From Psychrobacter sp. BI730 (GTDB taxonomy: Bacteria; Pseudomonadota; Gammaproteobacteria; Pseudomonadales; Moraxellaceae), in assembly GCF_013414195.1 (NCBI RefSeq), contig NZ_JAATTV010000001.1, forward strand, positions 124,001 to 188,000: a stretch of DNA of 64,000 nucleotides, read 5' to 3'. This document shows, one piece after another, positions 11,908 through 21,904 of this stretch. Each line of letters starts with the position of its first letter. Position 1 is the first letter of the stretch. The position numbers were made by a program, and so were the translations under genes. Below the pieces are notes generated by a model. It made no database searches. It was not told the DNA's origin and worked only from the letters and a program-made list of their open reading frames with translations.

Positions 11908-13803
11908 TTATGAGTCCAATGCAGCTTTTGCTTTTTTATGCTTTTTAACCGTCATTGCCAACAACTGAATGGCAGCAGGGGTTACACCGCTTACGCGTCC
12001 CGCTTGAGCTAGCGTTGCAGGACGAACTTGCGTAAGTTTTTGTACTATCTCATTTGATAGTCCTGACACGATACTATAATCAAAGTCTAACGGTAGCGCT
12101 GTGTTTTCTAGTCGCTTCATTTGGTCGATATCTTCTTGTTGACGGTCGATATAGCCAGCATATTTGACAGAAATCTCTATCTGCTCACCCACTTGTGCAT
12201 CAACGGTTGAGTCAGTGATAGCCGCGATATCAGCAAAATGTATTTGCGGACGCTTTAGCAAATCGAAGGCAGTAGACTCTTTAGACAGCACTTCACCTGT
12301 TTGCTCGGTCACTTGCTTACCTAATGCATTAGCAGGCGTGGCCCACATATCTTTTAGGCGTGAAGTTTCTGTGGCGATGGCTTCCATTTTTTCTTGATAG
12401 GCTTGCCAGCGTACATCGTCTACCAGACCTAGCTTACGACCAGTCTCAGTCAAACGCTGATCTGCATTGTCTTCACGCAGCAATAAACGATATTCTGCAC
12501 GGCTTGTAAACATGCGATACGGCTCGGTAGTACCGTGGGTAATCAAGTCATCGACAAGCACCCCAAGATACGCTTCATCGCGGCGCGGTGTCCATGTGTC
12601 AAACTCACTGTTATTGGTCGTCACCAATGCCGCATTGGTTCCTGCTAGCAAACCTTGTACGCCTGCTTCTTCATAGCCAGTCGTACCATTAATTTGACCC
12701 GCAAAGTACAGACGATCAATCGACTTGGTTTCAAGCGTTGGCTTGAGGTTTTGTGGATCAAAATAATCATACTCAATCGCATAACCTGGACGAGTAATAT
12801 GGGCATTTTCTAAGCCTTTCATACTATGAATAAAGTCTAACTGCACATCAAATGGCAAACTGGTCGAGATACCATTTGGATATAGCTCATGCGTGGTCAG
12901 ACCTTCTGGCTCGATGAAAATCTGATGGCTGTCTTTATCCGCAAAACGATGAATTTTATCTTCGATAGATGGGCAATAACGCGGGCCTACGCCTTCGATT
13001 TTGCCAGAGAACATTGGTGAACGGTCAAGGTTTTCACGAATAATGTCATGAGTACGCGCATTGGTATGGGTGATATAACAATTGACCTGCTCAGGATGCA
13101 TAGAAACATCACCCATATAGCTCATCACTGGCAATGGCGTATCACCCGGCTGTACCGTCATCACGCTAAAGTCAACACTACGTGCATCAATACGTGCTGG
13201 TGTACCTGTTTTTAGACGACCGACTGGCAGCTTAAGCTCACGTAAACGATCTGCCAATTTGATAGAAGGCTGATCCCCTGCACGGCCACCCTTTGAATTC
13301 TCTAAACCAATATGAATGACACCGCCCAAGAAAGTCCCTGAGGTCAATACGACTGTTTCGGTCTTAAAGACAATACCTGTAGAAGTCACAACAGCCGTTG
13401 CACGGCCGTTTTCGACCAAGATATCATCAGCAGCTTGTTGAAATATATCCAGATTTGGCTGATTTTCTAACGTATGACGGATAGCCGCTTTATACAAAAT
13501 GCGGTCTGCTTGCGCACGCGTGGCACGAACGGCAGCCCCTTTACGGCTGTTTAGTACGCGAAACTGAATACCAGCCTTGTCCGTTGCCAGCGCCATTGCA
13601 CCGCCTAGCGCATCAATCTCACGTACTAGATGCGATTTACCGATACCACCAATCGCAGGGTTACAACTCATCTGCCCGAGCGTCTCGATATTATGCGTCA
13701 ACAATAAGGTCTGTGCGCCCATACGTGCAGCCGCCAGAGCAGCTTCTGTGCCAGCATGACCACCGCCGATCACTATCACGTCGTAATGTTTTGGGTATTG
13801 CAT
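11908..13803 (-). CDS. mnmG: tRNA uridine-5-carboxymethylaminomethyl modification enzyme MnmG (GidA)
   Basis: FAD enzyme that, with MnmE, installs (carboxymethyl)aminomethyl groups at C5 of the wobble uridine U34. The N-terminal dinucleotide-binding motif is [20 protein letters not shown], followed by [24 protein letters not shown]-terminal motifs include [10 protein letters not shown] and [16 protein letters not shown] place the start at the ATG at 13803, giving 631 residues (E. coli has 629), because a GAGG ribosome binding site lies just upstream and the extra 17 residues of the longer frame do not fit the family. mnmE is not in the window. MnmA, which thiolates C2 of the same base, is encoded 2.6 kb away on the other strand. 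Confidence 0.96.
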   Translation of the reverse strand: MQYPKHYDVIVIGGGHAGTEAALAAARMGAQTLLLTHNIETLGQMSCNPAIGGIGKSHLVREIDALGGAMALATDKAGIQFRVLNSRKGAAVRATRAQADRILYKAAIRHTLENQPNLDIFQQAADDILVENGRATAVVTSTGIVFKTETVVLTSGTFLGGVIHIGLENSKGGRAGDQPSIKLADRLRELKLPVGRLKTGTPARIDARSVDFSVMTVQPGDTPLPVMSYMGDVSMHPEQVNCYITHTNARTHDIIRENLDRSPMFSGKIEGVGPRYCPSIEDKIHRFADKDSHQIFIEPEGLTTHELYPNGISTSLPFDVQLDFIHSMKGLENAHITRPGYAIEYDYFDPQNLKPTLETKSIDRLYFAGQINGTTGYEEAGVQGLLAGTNAALVTTNNSEFDTWTPRRDEAYLGVLVDDLITHGTTEPYRMFTSRAEYRLLLREDNADQRLTETGRKLGLVDDVRWQAYQEKMEAIATETSRLKDMWATPANALGKQVTEQTGEVLSKESTAFDLLKRPQIHFADIAAITDSTVDAQVGEQIEISVKYAGYIDRQQEDIDQMKRLENTALPLDFDYSIVSGLSNEIVQKLTQVRPATLAQAGRVSGVTPAAIQLLAMTVKKHKKAKAALDS

Positions 13804-13933
13804 GTGTGCCTCACTTGACTCATAACGCTGCTGATTGCCATATCCTATGTTCAAATAAGAAAACAGGCAGCAAATAAACGTCAGTCGAATTTATAAAAAG
13901 GTAACGACTCAGATAAGTCGTTCATAATTGGTT

Positions 13934-14104
13934 AGGGCGTGTTCTTATTTTGAAAATGGTGATAAAAATGAGGTAAATTGCAGCCAAACAAGGAAAATAG
14001 CGCAGATAATATCAGGATACTAACCAGCTATTTGACATAGTTTGGCAATATTTAACCATTTTTAGCCCATCCAGATGCTTTTGTTCAGATTAAGGACACG
14101 CCCT
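13934..14104. mobile_element. MITE-like repeat, copy 1 (171 bp)
   Basis: A 171-bp segment bounded by AGGGCGTGTTC and, inverted, GGACACGCCCT. It closely matches copy 2 at 14222-14392 along its whole length, including GGTGATAAAAATGAG, AAAATAGCGCAGATAATATC and CATTTTTAGCCCAT. Terminal inverted repeats, small size and lack of coding capacity fit a non-autonomous transposon. TTA and TGA flank the GGGCGTG ends and could be a degenerate TNA target duplication of the kind made by some IS5-group elements. The parent transposase is not in the window. Confidence 0.72.
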
Positions 14105-14221
14105 GAATAACCCATAATTATAACAATTTTTTGATACTTAAAAAACGTTAGAACAAAAACTATTAAAATTAAGCGAAAAGTTCTCTACTCTGGTTACTGT
14201 CTTGTTAGTTGTTGCCTTACT

Positions 14222-14392
14222 AGGGCGTGTCTTTATTTCAAAAATGGTGATAAAAATGAGATAAATTGCCGTCAAACAAGAAAAATAGCGCAGATAATAT
14301 CGGGATATTAAACAGCTATTTGACGATGTTTGGCAAGATTTAGCCATTTTTAGCCCATTTAGATGACTATCGGATGAATTGAAGACACGCCT
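14222..14392. mobile_element. MITE-like repeat, copy 2 (171 bp)
   Basis: Second copy, exactly the same length and orientation as copy 1, starting 288 bp further on. Ends are AGGGCGTGTC and GACACGCCT, so the terminal inverted repeat is almost intact. It abuts the 3' end of the hypothetical gene at 14404. Differences from copy 1 are scattered substitutions, so the two are not a very recent duplication. Confidence 0.72.
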
Positions 14393-14403
14393 TAGTTACT
14401 GTT

Positions 14404-14952
14404 TTAATCATCATTTTGGTTATTATTGCCAGGGCTAAGCGGTACGATCTGATCTGATTGCCCACTAGACAGCATATGATGACTACCATACCCTTCTGGA
14501 TTGATCTGTAGATAGGCGTTCATTTGACCAATCGCCTCACCATCATCACTGGCCAAAATCTGCTCTTTGATAAGCTCAACTGGCGGTAATGGTAAGTTTT
14601 TGAGCAATGCCAAGCGTTGATGGTTATCACCCTTGTTGACTACCAACTCGATAAGCTGACGGGCATCGATAGGCAAATCTGGCGTGTTCTGTGCTAAAAG
14701 TGCCAAATGATAAGCGCCTGCAGGGTCTTGGTCTACAACGATGCGCTGCTCAATCGCAACATATGTCGCTTCAGTTGCACCGCCCGCCACACTCAGCTGA
14801 TGAATACACTTAAGTGCTGAGTATGACTCAGTATTAGCAATCTCAATAATACGTGTCGATTCATTTTTTAAACGTTCACGGCGTTTTTCAATCGCTGCCT
14901 GCTCAGCCGCTTCTCTTTGCTCGTTTAACTGTTCGCTGGTTTGGTTATTCAT
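14404..14952 (-). CDS. Conserved-looking hypothetical protein, 182 aa
   Basis: A soluble protein with an N-terminal charged helix rich in Glu/Gln/Arg (residues 5-35, likely coiled coil), a middle region that may form helical repeats (SALKCIHQLSVAGG, then GAYHLALLAQNTPDLP), and a polar Asn/Asp-rich tail. No signal peptide, membrane segment or catalytic motif is visible, and I do not recognise the family. The start ATG has an AAGAGAG ribosome binding site. It lies downstream of grxD on the same strand but behind grxD's terminator. Its stop is only 11 bp from a MITE-like repeat, so that element may provide or disrupt its 3' end. Confidence 0.72.
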   Translation of the reverse strand: MNNQTSEQLNEQREAAEQAAIEKRRERLKNESTRIIEIANTESYSALKCIHQLSVAGGATEATYVAIEQRIVVDQDPAGAYHLALLAQNTPDLPIDARQLIELVVNKGDNHQRLALLKNLPLPPVELIKEQILASDDGEAIGQMNAYLQINPEGYGSHHMLSSGQSDQIVPLSPGNNNQNDD

Positions 14953-15114
14953 AAAGCTCTCTTACTCATCTGATAATTATTATTTATATCGCTGGTATCT
15001 TGGACACTATATGGGGGTAAATCCCATAAAAACAACGAAGCCTAATGACATAGGCGCGTGAAAATACTAATGGGGACAAGAATAGATACGCTACTAACGA
15101 CAATAATAGCGACA

Positions 15115-15153
15115 ATAAAAAACCCAAATAGCCATTAAATGACTACTTGGGTT
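15115..15153 (-). terminator. Intrinsic terminator of grxD
   Basis: Long stem (AACCCAAATAGCCAT with ATGACTACTTGGGTT, two wobble pairs). On the minus strand it is followed by a T-run. Confidence 0.82.
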
Positions 15154-15218
15154 TGCTGTGCTCGTATCTTACAAAGGCTAATTGGACATTAAAGACATCC
15201 AATTCACACTTTCAAGTA

Positions 15219-15569
15219 TTAAGCAGCAGGGCTGTTTGCTTCAACCAATGGCTTTAACTCGCCTGATTGATACATTTGCAAGATAATGTCTGATCCGCCC
15301 ATTAGCTCGCCATCAATCCATAACTGCGGGAACGTTGGCCAATTCGCGATTTTTGGCAACGTTGCACGGATTTCTGGGTTTTCTAAAATGTTTACAAACG
15401 CAAATGGACGACCAATCTGAGTCAACACTTCAATAGAGCGCGCTGAAAAGCCACACTGTGGAAATTGCGGTGTGCCTTTCATGTAGATAATGACTTTATT
15501 GTCACGGATTTGATCACGGATCAATTGTTCAACGTCGTTTGCAGCAGTGTTTGGGGTTTGCTCACTCAT
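15219..15569 (-). CDS. grxD: Monothiol glutaredoxin Grx4/GrxD
   Basis: A 116-residue monothiol glutaredoxin with the CGFS active site at residues 39-42 (PQFPQCGFSAR), followed by the glutathione-binding segments NWPTFPQLW and GGSDII. In this family the protein binds a [2Fe-2S] cluster with glutathione, usually with a BolA partner, and serves in iron-sulfur cluster delivery and iron sensing rather than general disulfide reduction. The length is typical. It lies between ispF and a hypothetical gene on the same strand, with its own terminator. Confidence 0.95.
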   Translation of the reverse strand: MSEQTPNTAANDVEQLIRDQIRDNKVIIYMKGTPQFPQCGFSARSIEVLTQIGRPFAFVNILENPEIRATLPKIANWPTFPQLWIDGELMGGSDIILQMYQSGELKPLVEANSPAA

Positions 15570-15685
15570 AAAAGCTCCTATTGATAAAGCGGTTCATTAA
15601 AATGATTATTTATATAAAATAATTGTATAAAGACGTGGCTTATACATGGGGCGACTGCCGCTGTATTACAAGCACGAATTTCAAT

Positions 15686-16189
15686 CTATGTAGGTTCGAT
15701 AGCATTAGGGACTAATAATACCACGGCATTGGCCATGATGCCCTCTTGACGACCCGTAAATCCCAATTTTTCAGTCGTGGTGGCTTTTACGCTGATATTG
15801 CTAATATCCGTTTGCAGGTCACTAGCGATATTGGCGCGCATGGCTAGATTATGCGGCGCTAACTTTGGACGCTCGCACATCACCGTAATATCAGCGTTGC
15901 CTAGACTGTAACCAGCCTCTTGCACTTTACTATAAACATAACGTAGCAATACTCGTGAATCCAATCCAGCATGTGCCGCATCGGTATCGGGAAAATGCTG
16001 CCCGATATCACCAAGCGCCAATGCACCAAGCAGCGCATCAGCAAGTGCGTGCAAAACCACATCCCCATCAGAGTGTGCGAGCAAACTGTGAGTATGCTCA
16101 ATAGGCACGCCTGCTAGAATGACATATTGCTGCTGCTGACCATTATTATGAAAAGCGTGAACGTCGATACCTTGACCAATTTTTATCAT
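15686..16189 (-). CDS. ispF: 2-C-methyl-D-erythritol 2,4-cyclodiphosphate synthase
   Basis: Enzyme of the non-mevalonate isoprenoid pathway that converts CDP-methylerythritol 2-phosphate to the cyclodiphosphate. At 167 residues it is close to the usual 157-160. The metal site is visible: Asp9 and His11 in GIDVHAF, and His47 after [18 protein letters not shown]. Also present are IGQHFPDTD and the C-terminal [16 protein letters not shown]. ispD, its frequent partner, is not adjacent. It ends about 115 bp before grxD on the same strand. Confidence 0.95.
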   Translation of the reverse strand: MIKIGQGIDVHAFHNNGQQQQYVILAGVPIEHTHSLLAHSDGDVVLHALADALLGALALGDIGQHFPDTDAAHAGLDSRVLLRYVYSKVQEAGYSLGNADITVMCERPKLAPHNLAMRANIASDLQTDISNISVKATTTEKLGFTGRQEGIMANAVVLLVPNAIEPT

Positions 16190-16302
16190 TATTATTCCAA
16201 GATGAGTTAAAGGTGATTAAAATAATTCAAAACCACTATCTGAATTTTCAAAGCGGTTTTACTAGTAGCCAGACACCATCGGTCGCCACCAGTTTCAATT
16301 AA

Positions 16303-16312
16303 CTGGTATAAT
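16303..16312 (+). promoter_or_regulatory. Probable extended -10 promoter for mnmA
   Basis: TGGTATAAT (TG one base before a perfect TATAAT at 16307-16312) lies about 140 bp before the mnmA ATG. No good -35 hexamer is present, which is usual for extended -10 promoters. This is inference from sequence only. Confidence 0.4.
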
Positions 16313-16449
16313 ATGACGTTTATTTTATCATAATACCAGATCCAAAAGACAAGCTGACGTTGTTGTGCTGAGACTACGTATTTTAGTGATTGCATGATAC
16401 TTGGCGTCGGCATGTACTTTGGATAACGTATAAATAGTTGAGCCGTTTT

Positions 16450-17676
16450 ATGTCAGCCATACAAAATACCTCAAGCACAACCGTTTCTGAGTCTTTTAAT
16501 GCTCATCGCCCTTTAACACTTGCTCATGTCGAAAATCCTAGCACCAAGCACGTGATCGTCGGTATGTCAGGTGGGGTCGATTCTTCTGTATCAGCCGTAT
16601 TACTTCAACAGGCAGGCTTCAAGGTCGAAGGCTTGTTTATGAAGAATTGGGAAGAAGATGACGGCACCGAATACTGTACGGCGATGGATGATTTAGCAGA
16701 CGCGCAAGCCGTATGTGACAAAATTGGTATGAAGCTGCACACGGCCAACTTTGCTATGGAATACTGGGATCGCGTATTCGAGCACTTTTTGGCGGAATAT
16801 AAAGCAGGACGCACCCCAAACCCTGATATCTTGTGCAATAAAGAAATCAAGTTTAAGGCGTTTTTGGACTATGCATTGACCCTTGGTGCAGATTATATCG
16901 CGACCGGTCACTATACACGTCGCAGTGTGAACTATACCAATGCCGAAGGTGACGAGGTTGCTCAGCTCTTACGCGGTCTTGATAATAATAAAGACCAAAG
17001 CTATTTCTTACATGCGGTTGGCGGTGACAAAATCGCCAAAACGCTATTCCCAGTTGGTGAGCTTGAAAAGCCAGTGGTACGTCAGATTGCTGAAAAGCAT
17101 GACCTAGCGACGGCTAAAAAGAAAGACTCTACGGGCATTTGCTTTATTGGTGAACGCCGTTTTAAAGACTTCTTACAGCAATATCTGCCTGCCCAAAAAG
17201 GCGAGATACTTACTGATGATAATAAAGTCATCGGTACTCATGATGGCCTCATGTATTACACATTGGGTCAACGCGGCGGCATCGGCATTGGCGGTGTTAA
17301 AGACCGTCCTGAAGAACCGTGGTTTGTATTGGCAAAAGACTTAGAGAAAAACCGTTTAATCGTCGGTCAAGGGCATGAACACCCCATGCTAATGAGCAAC
17401 GAGCTAAAAGCCTATAAGCTCGATTGGATTGATGGTTTACCACCTGCGGATGTGTTTAGCGACGAAGGTCTAGCCTGTATGGAAAAGTCTCGCTATCGCC
17501 AGCCAGATCAAGCGTGTCGCGTGTTTGCGACCAATGCTGATGGCAGCGAAGTGCGCGTGGTATTTGATGAGCCACAGCGCGCCGTCACTCCTGGTCAGTC
17601 AGCGGTATTTTATATCGATGAAGTATGTCTGGGCGGCGGCGTGATTGAATCTATCGATGCACCTTGCGGATTCTAA
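16450..17676 (+). CDS. mnmA: tRNA-specific 2-thiouridylase MnmA
   Basis: Thiolates C2 of wobble U34 in tRNA-Lys, -Glu and -Gln with sulfur relayed by the TusABCDE system. The PP-loop is [12 protein letters not shown], and the two catalytic cysteines are Cys129 ([12 protein letters not shown]) and Cys231 ([11 protein letters not shown]). The C-terminal TPGQSAVFY and [10 protein letters not shown] complete the match. The 408-residue form is about 40 longer than E. coli MnmA owing to an N-terminal extension of low similarity. An upstream TTG would add four more residues, but the ATG is more likely. The ribosome binding site is weak. The next gene, purB, has its own leader. Confidence 0.96.
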   Translation: MSAIQNTSSTTVSESFNAHRPLTLAHVENPSTKHVIVGMSGGVDSSVSAVLLQQAGFKVEGLFMKNWEEDDGTEYCTAMDDLADAQAVCDKIGMKLHTANFAMEYWDRVFEHFLAEYKAGRTPNPDILCNKEIKFKAFLDYALTLGADYIATGHYTRRSVNYTNAEGDEVAQLLRGLDNNKDQSYFLHAVGGDKIAKTLFPVGELEKPVVRQIAEKHDLATAKKKDSTGICFIGERRFKDFLQQYLPAQKGEILTDDNKVIGTHDGLMYYTLGQRGGIGIGGVKDRPEEPWFVLAKDLEKNRLIVGQGHEHPMLMSNELKAYKLDWIDGLPPADVFSDEGLACMEKSRYRQPDQACRVFATNADGSEVRVVFDEPQRAVTPGQSAVFYIDEVCLGGGVIESIDAPCGF

Positions 17677-17878
17677 TTGATTCCTAAGACCCAACTTAAA
17701 GCATGATGTTGACGCAGTGAATAACATAATTTTAACGAGGGCCAACATCGCTTTATTTGCATAGACCGCTTTTTTAATATCATATTTCTGCTATATTACG
17801 CGCAACGATTTCGACGTCGTTTATTATATGGTAATTTTTTATCTAGACTCTTGCAGTTTTTTATTTCATAACTACTGA

Positions 17879-19279
<1,401 letters not shown>

Positions 19280-19382
19280 TAACTGATAAGAGTATACTTG
19301 TAATAAGATCGGACTAGAAAGGTAGGAGCGCCTAGTATTATTTACTCGCTCCTATCTTGATAGCTATTGTCTAAATAAACAG

Positions 19383-19467
19383 TAACCTTACTTTGAATAC
19401 TATGACTGGTTTTGATTCGATTGCTTTTGATTCAAAACCCATAGTCGATAAGTAAGGTTTTATTTTT
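19383..19467 (+). terminator. Long imperfect hairpin terminator after purB
   Basis: AACCTTACTT, CTATG and GGTTTTGA on the left arm pair in order with their complements on the right arm, giving a long interrupted stem, followed by a T-rich run. The T-run overlaps the stop codon of the opposite-strand lipoprotein gene, so this hairpin may end transcription in both directions. Confidence 0.7.
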
Positions 19468-19645
19468 TATCATCATCGTCATCACTGTCGCCCGGTATGA
19501 TAGCTTTACCCACAGCAACGGTTCCTTTGACCACGCCTTTGGTAGTTTTATAAGCGATTTTTGCGGGTACTGTGACAATTTTATGGACACAGGCCTGTAG
19601 CAAAAATACGCTAGCGATGATGACAACAAAATGCAGATTTTTCAT
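19460..19645 (-). CDS. Small outer-membrane-type lipoprotein, 61 aa
   Basis: A 61-residue protein with a type II signal peptide: a hydrophobic stretch then LLQAC, with the lipidated Cys at position 19. The mature part (VHKIVTVPAKIAYKTTKGVV and onward) is short and ends in an Asp-rich run. I recall similar small lipoproteins from Acinetobacter and Psychrobacter genomes, but their function is not known. It is divergent from the RoxA-like gene, sharing an upstream region of about 180 bp. Confidence 0.78.
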   Translation of the reverse strand: MKNLHFVVIIASVFLLQACVHKIVTVPAKIAYKTTKGVVKGTVAVGKAIIPGDSDDDDDKK

Positions 19646-19823
19646 AACGTTCCTACGATTGAGTGGGTGCTCTGCTGACAGCTATTATTTTGATAATCGT
19701 TATTGCTTATATGTACTATATAAACGTCACCAAAATAATAGACATCAAATAGATGACAATCTTAAACTATTAAAACCTTCCTATAAAGCATCCCTTATTA
19801 TTAATCTTGTACACCGCCAAAAT

Positions 19824-21008
19824 ATGGATTTATCAATGACTTCTATTCCTCTTTGTTTACCCGACTCTATCACGCCTGAGCAATTCCTGACTGAATATTG
19901 GCAAAAGAAGCCACTGCTTATCAAACAAGGGTTGCCGCAGCTAGTTGATATGTTTGAGCCAGATGACATGATTGGTCTTGCACTTGAAGAAGATGCTAGT
20001 GCAAGACTGCTGACACAAGCAGCCAGTAAAAAAGAAGGTCAGGCACAGTGGCAACTCAAAAAAAGCCCACTGAGTGAGACTGATTTTGAAAACCTACCAG
20101 AGCAATGGACCGTATTGGTACAAAATCTTGAACAATGGTCACCAGAACTTGGTCAGTTGTGGCAAGCATTTGACTTTATTCCGCAATGGCAGCGTGACGA
20201 TATCATGGTCTCTTACGCACCAGCAGGTGGTTCGGTCGGTAAGCATTATGACGACTACGATGTGTTTTTGGCACAAGGATACGGCTCTAGACGTTGGCAG
20301 TTAGGCAAATTCTGTGATGACCAGACAGAATTTGTTGCTGATGAGCCGCTTCGTTTATTTGACGACATGGGCGAGCTTATTTTTGATGAGATACTAGAAG
20401 CGGGTGATGTGCTTTATGTACCGCCTAAATTATCACATTTCGGTGTAGCACAAGATGACTGTCTGACTTTTTCATTTGGTTGCCGCCGTCCAAACCTGAT
20501 GCAAATCATCGATAGTGTGGCCGATATTGCGACTAACGACAGCAAGCTATTTATCCCGATGCTACTACCGCAAGCGCTACAAGCGTCAGGTGAATTGCAA
20601 GCAGATAGTATTGCCGCTATCAAGGCGCAATTGCTAGAAATGCTACAATCTGATCGCGGTGATGATATGATTCGCCAAGCAGTTTCTGAAGTGGTTAGTA
20701 AACGCCAATATGATGCGCTGATGCCAGAAGAGACGTTAGATACCGATGAGCTAATACAGGCCCTATCAGAAGGGGCCACATTGCAGGCGGACTATAGCAA
20801 CCGCCTACTCTATAGCCAGACCGATGATGGCACTGTACTGTATGCTAATGGTCAACGTATCGATGGGCTTGATGAATCGGCGATAGCAGTACTAGTACGC
20901 TTGGCCAATGGTGAAGCATTACAACATAGCGACGTCACCGATGTTGATGCAGATGATTTGAGCGAATGGCTAGAGAACGGCTGGGTATGGGTTGATATTG
21001 CTGAATAA
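19824..21008 (+). CDS. roxA: RoxA-like ribosomal oxygenase (YcfD family, JmjC/cupin)
   Basis: Fe(II)/2-oxoglutarate-dependent dioxygenase. E. coli RoxA hydroxylates an arginine of ribosomal protein L16. The cupin core carries the iron ligands His141 and Asp143 (GKHYDDYDVF) and His205 (YVPPKLSHFG), preceded by the family motif FLTEYWQKKPLLIKQG near the N-terminus and MVSYAPAGGSVG. A winged-helix C-terminal region follows (LYANGQRIDGL). The length (394 residues from this ATG) is near E. coli's 373. The open frame extends upstream to 19572, but that part lacks family similarity and overlaps the divergent promoter region. A second ATG at 19836 is possible; neither has a strong ribosome binding site. 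Confidence 0.88.
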   Translation: MDLSMTSIPLCLPDSITPEQFLTEYWQKKPLLIKQGLPQLVDMFEPDDMIGLALEEDASARLLTQAASKKEGQAQWQLKKSPLSETDFENLPEQWTVLVQNLEQWSPELGQLWQAFDFIPQWQRDDIMVSYAPAGGSVGKHYDDYDVFLAQGYGSRRWQLGKFCDDQTEFVADEPLRLFDDMGELIFDEILEAGDVLYVPPKLSHFGVAQDDCLTFSFGCRRPNLMQIIDSVADIATNDSKLFIPMLLPQALQASGELQADSIAAIKAQLLEMLQSDRGDDMIRQAVSEVVSKRQYDALMPEETLDTDELIQALSEGATLQADYSNRLLYSQTDDGTVLYANGQRIDGLDESAIAVLVRLANGEALQHSDVTDVDADDLSEWLENGWVWVDIAE

Positions 21009-21043
21009 CATCCTGTCATCAGGCTTCAGTTAAACAGCATAAA

Positions 21044-21088
21044 CAAAAAAAACCGCTATCTGATAATTACTCAGATAGCGGTTTTTTC
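21044..21088. terminator. Bidirectional intrinsic terminator
   Basis: AAAACCGCTATCTGA pairs perfectly with TCAGATAGCGGTTTT, flanked by A-run and T-run, between converging genes. Confidence 0.93.
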
Positions 21089-21200
21089 TTATACATTTTA
21101 TGCAATCACTGGTTTGGTAATTCTAGCGCTACCAAACACCGCTTAGCCTTTATAAAAGTTGATATAAAAGCGAAGCGGATTCGTAATTAATGCAGTGATT

Positions 21201-21893
21201 CTACTCTGTACCAAGCTCAAGCAAGCTCGCGTTACCACCGATTGCTGTGGTATTGATAGTCTTGACTCGCTCAGTGACAAAACGATGTAGGTAGTCAGGC
21301 GTTAGCATTTCTGACAAGCCTTCCATATCAGTGACACTGATAACCTGTGTCAAAATACCGTCAGTATTGGCAAGCTCTTGACTGATGGCTTGCACTTCGC
21401 TGCGGCTACCAGAGACAGCCACTTGTGCTAGACGATCGATATATAAAAGCGTCACAGTTTGCGAATCGTTAGCCACACTCAATACATCTTCGCTGATACC
21501 TGTGTCGTGCAGTATCTTAGCAGCTTCATTACACATCTCATCTTGGCTTGGGCAATGCAATATAACTTCATTACCTGTTAGGAGTGCCGCGATAAGCTGA
21601 CCTAATACTGCCATGGCTCTAGCAGTTTCGCCGCCGATAACCATGGTTTTACCACGACCAGTCACATACAAGTCATTAGACTCGCCTGTTGCCCCTGTCA
21701 TACGATGCATCTCATCCAAACTAGGCGCAGCGCTCAACAAATGGTTGAATAAACGCTTTGCTTTATTGGCATCACCAGTGAGCAATGCCAGTTTTGGAAT
21801 GGCTGCTTGTAGATACGTTGCACGGTTGACTGCGCCGAGTAATCGCCAAGATTCACAAACCTGGGCATGATTTTTTTTGAATTCAGTCGCCAT
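21201..21893 (-). CDS. Stand-alone PutA C-terminal ALDH-superfamily-like domain protein
   Basis: A 230-residue protein that resembles the C-terminal ALDH-superfamily domain found fused at the end of long (type B and C) PutA proteins. Matching segments are TGATGESNDLYVTGRGKTMV (E. coli PutA has a GPTGERNTW-like segment there), LIAALLTGNEVILHCPSQDE and the terminal ERVKTINTTAIGGNASLLEL, equivalent to the NTAAAGGNASLM end of PutA. In long PutA this domain lacks catalysis and helps seal the substrate-channelling cavity. Here it is a separate gene, in a different frame, with its own strong AAGGAG site that overlaps the putA stop codon, implying translational coupling. Assembly with PutA in trans is inference. 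Confidence 0.75.
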   Translation of the reverse strand: MATEFKKNHAQVCESWRLLGAVNRATYLQAAIPKLALLTGDANKAKRLFNHLLSAAPSLDEMHRMTGATGESNDLYVTGRGKTMVIGGETARAMAVLGQLIAALLTGNEVILHCPSQDEMCNEAAKILHDTGISEDVLSVANDSQTVTLLYIDRLAQVAVSGSRSEVQAISQELANTDGILTQVISVTDMEGLSEMLTPDYLHRFVTERVKTINTTAIGGNASLLELGTE

Positions 21894-21904
21894 GTTGCTA
21901 CTCC

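Noticed and set aside
14138..14347. 69-codon minus-strand frame across MITE copy 2
   Set aside because: Two-thirds of it is repeat sequence and the equivalent frame is not maintained in copy 1, so it is unlikely to be a gene or a transposase remnant.
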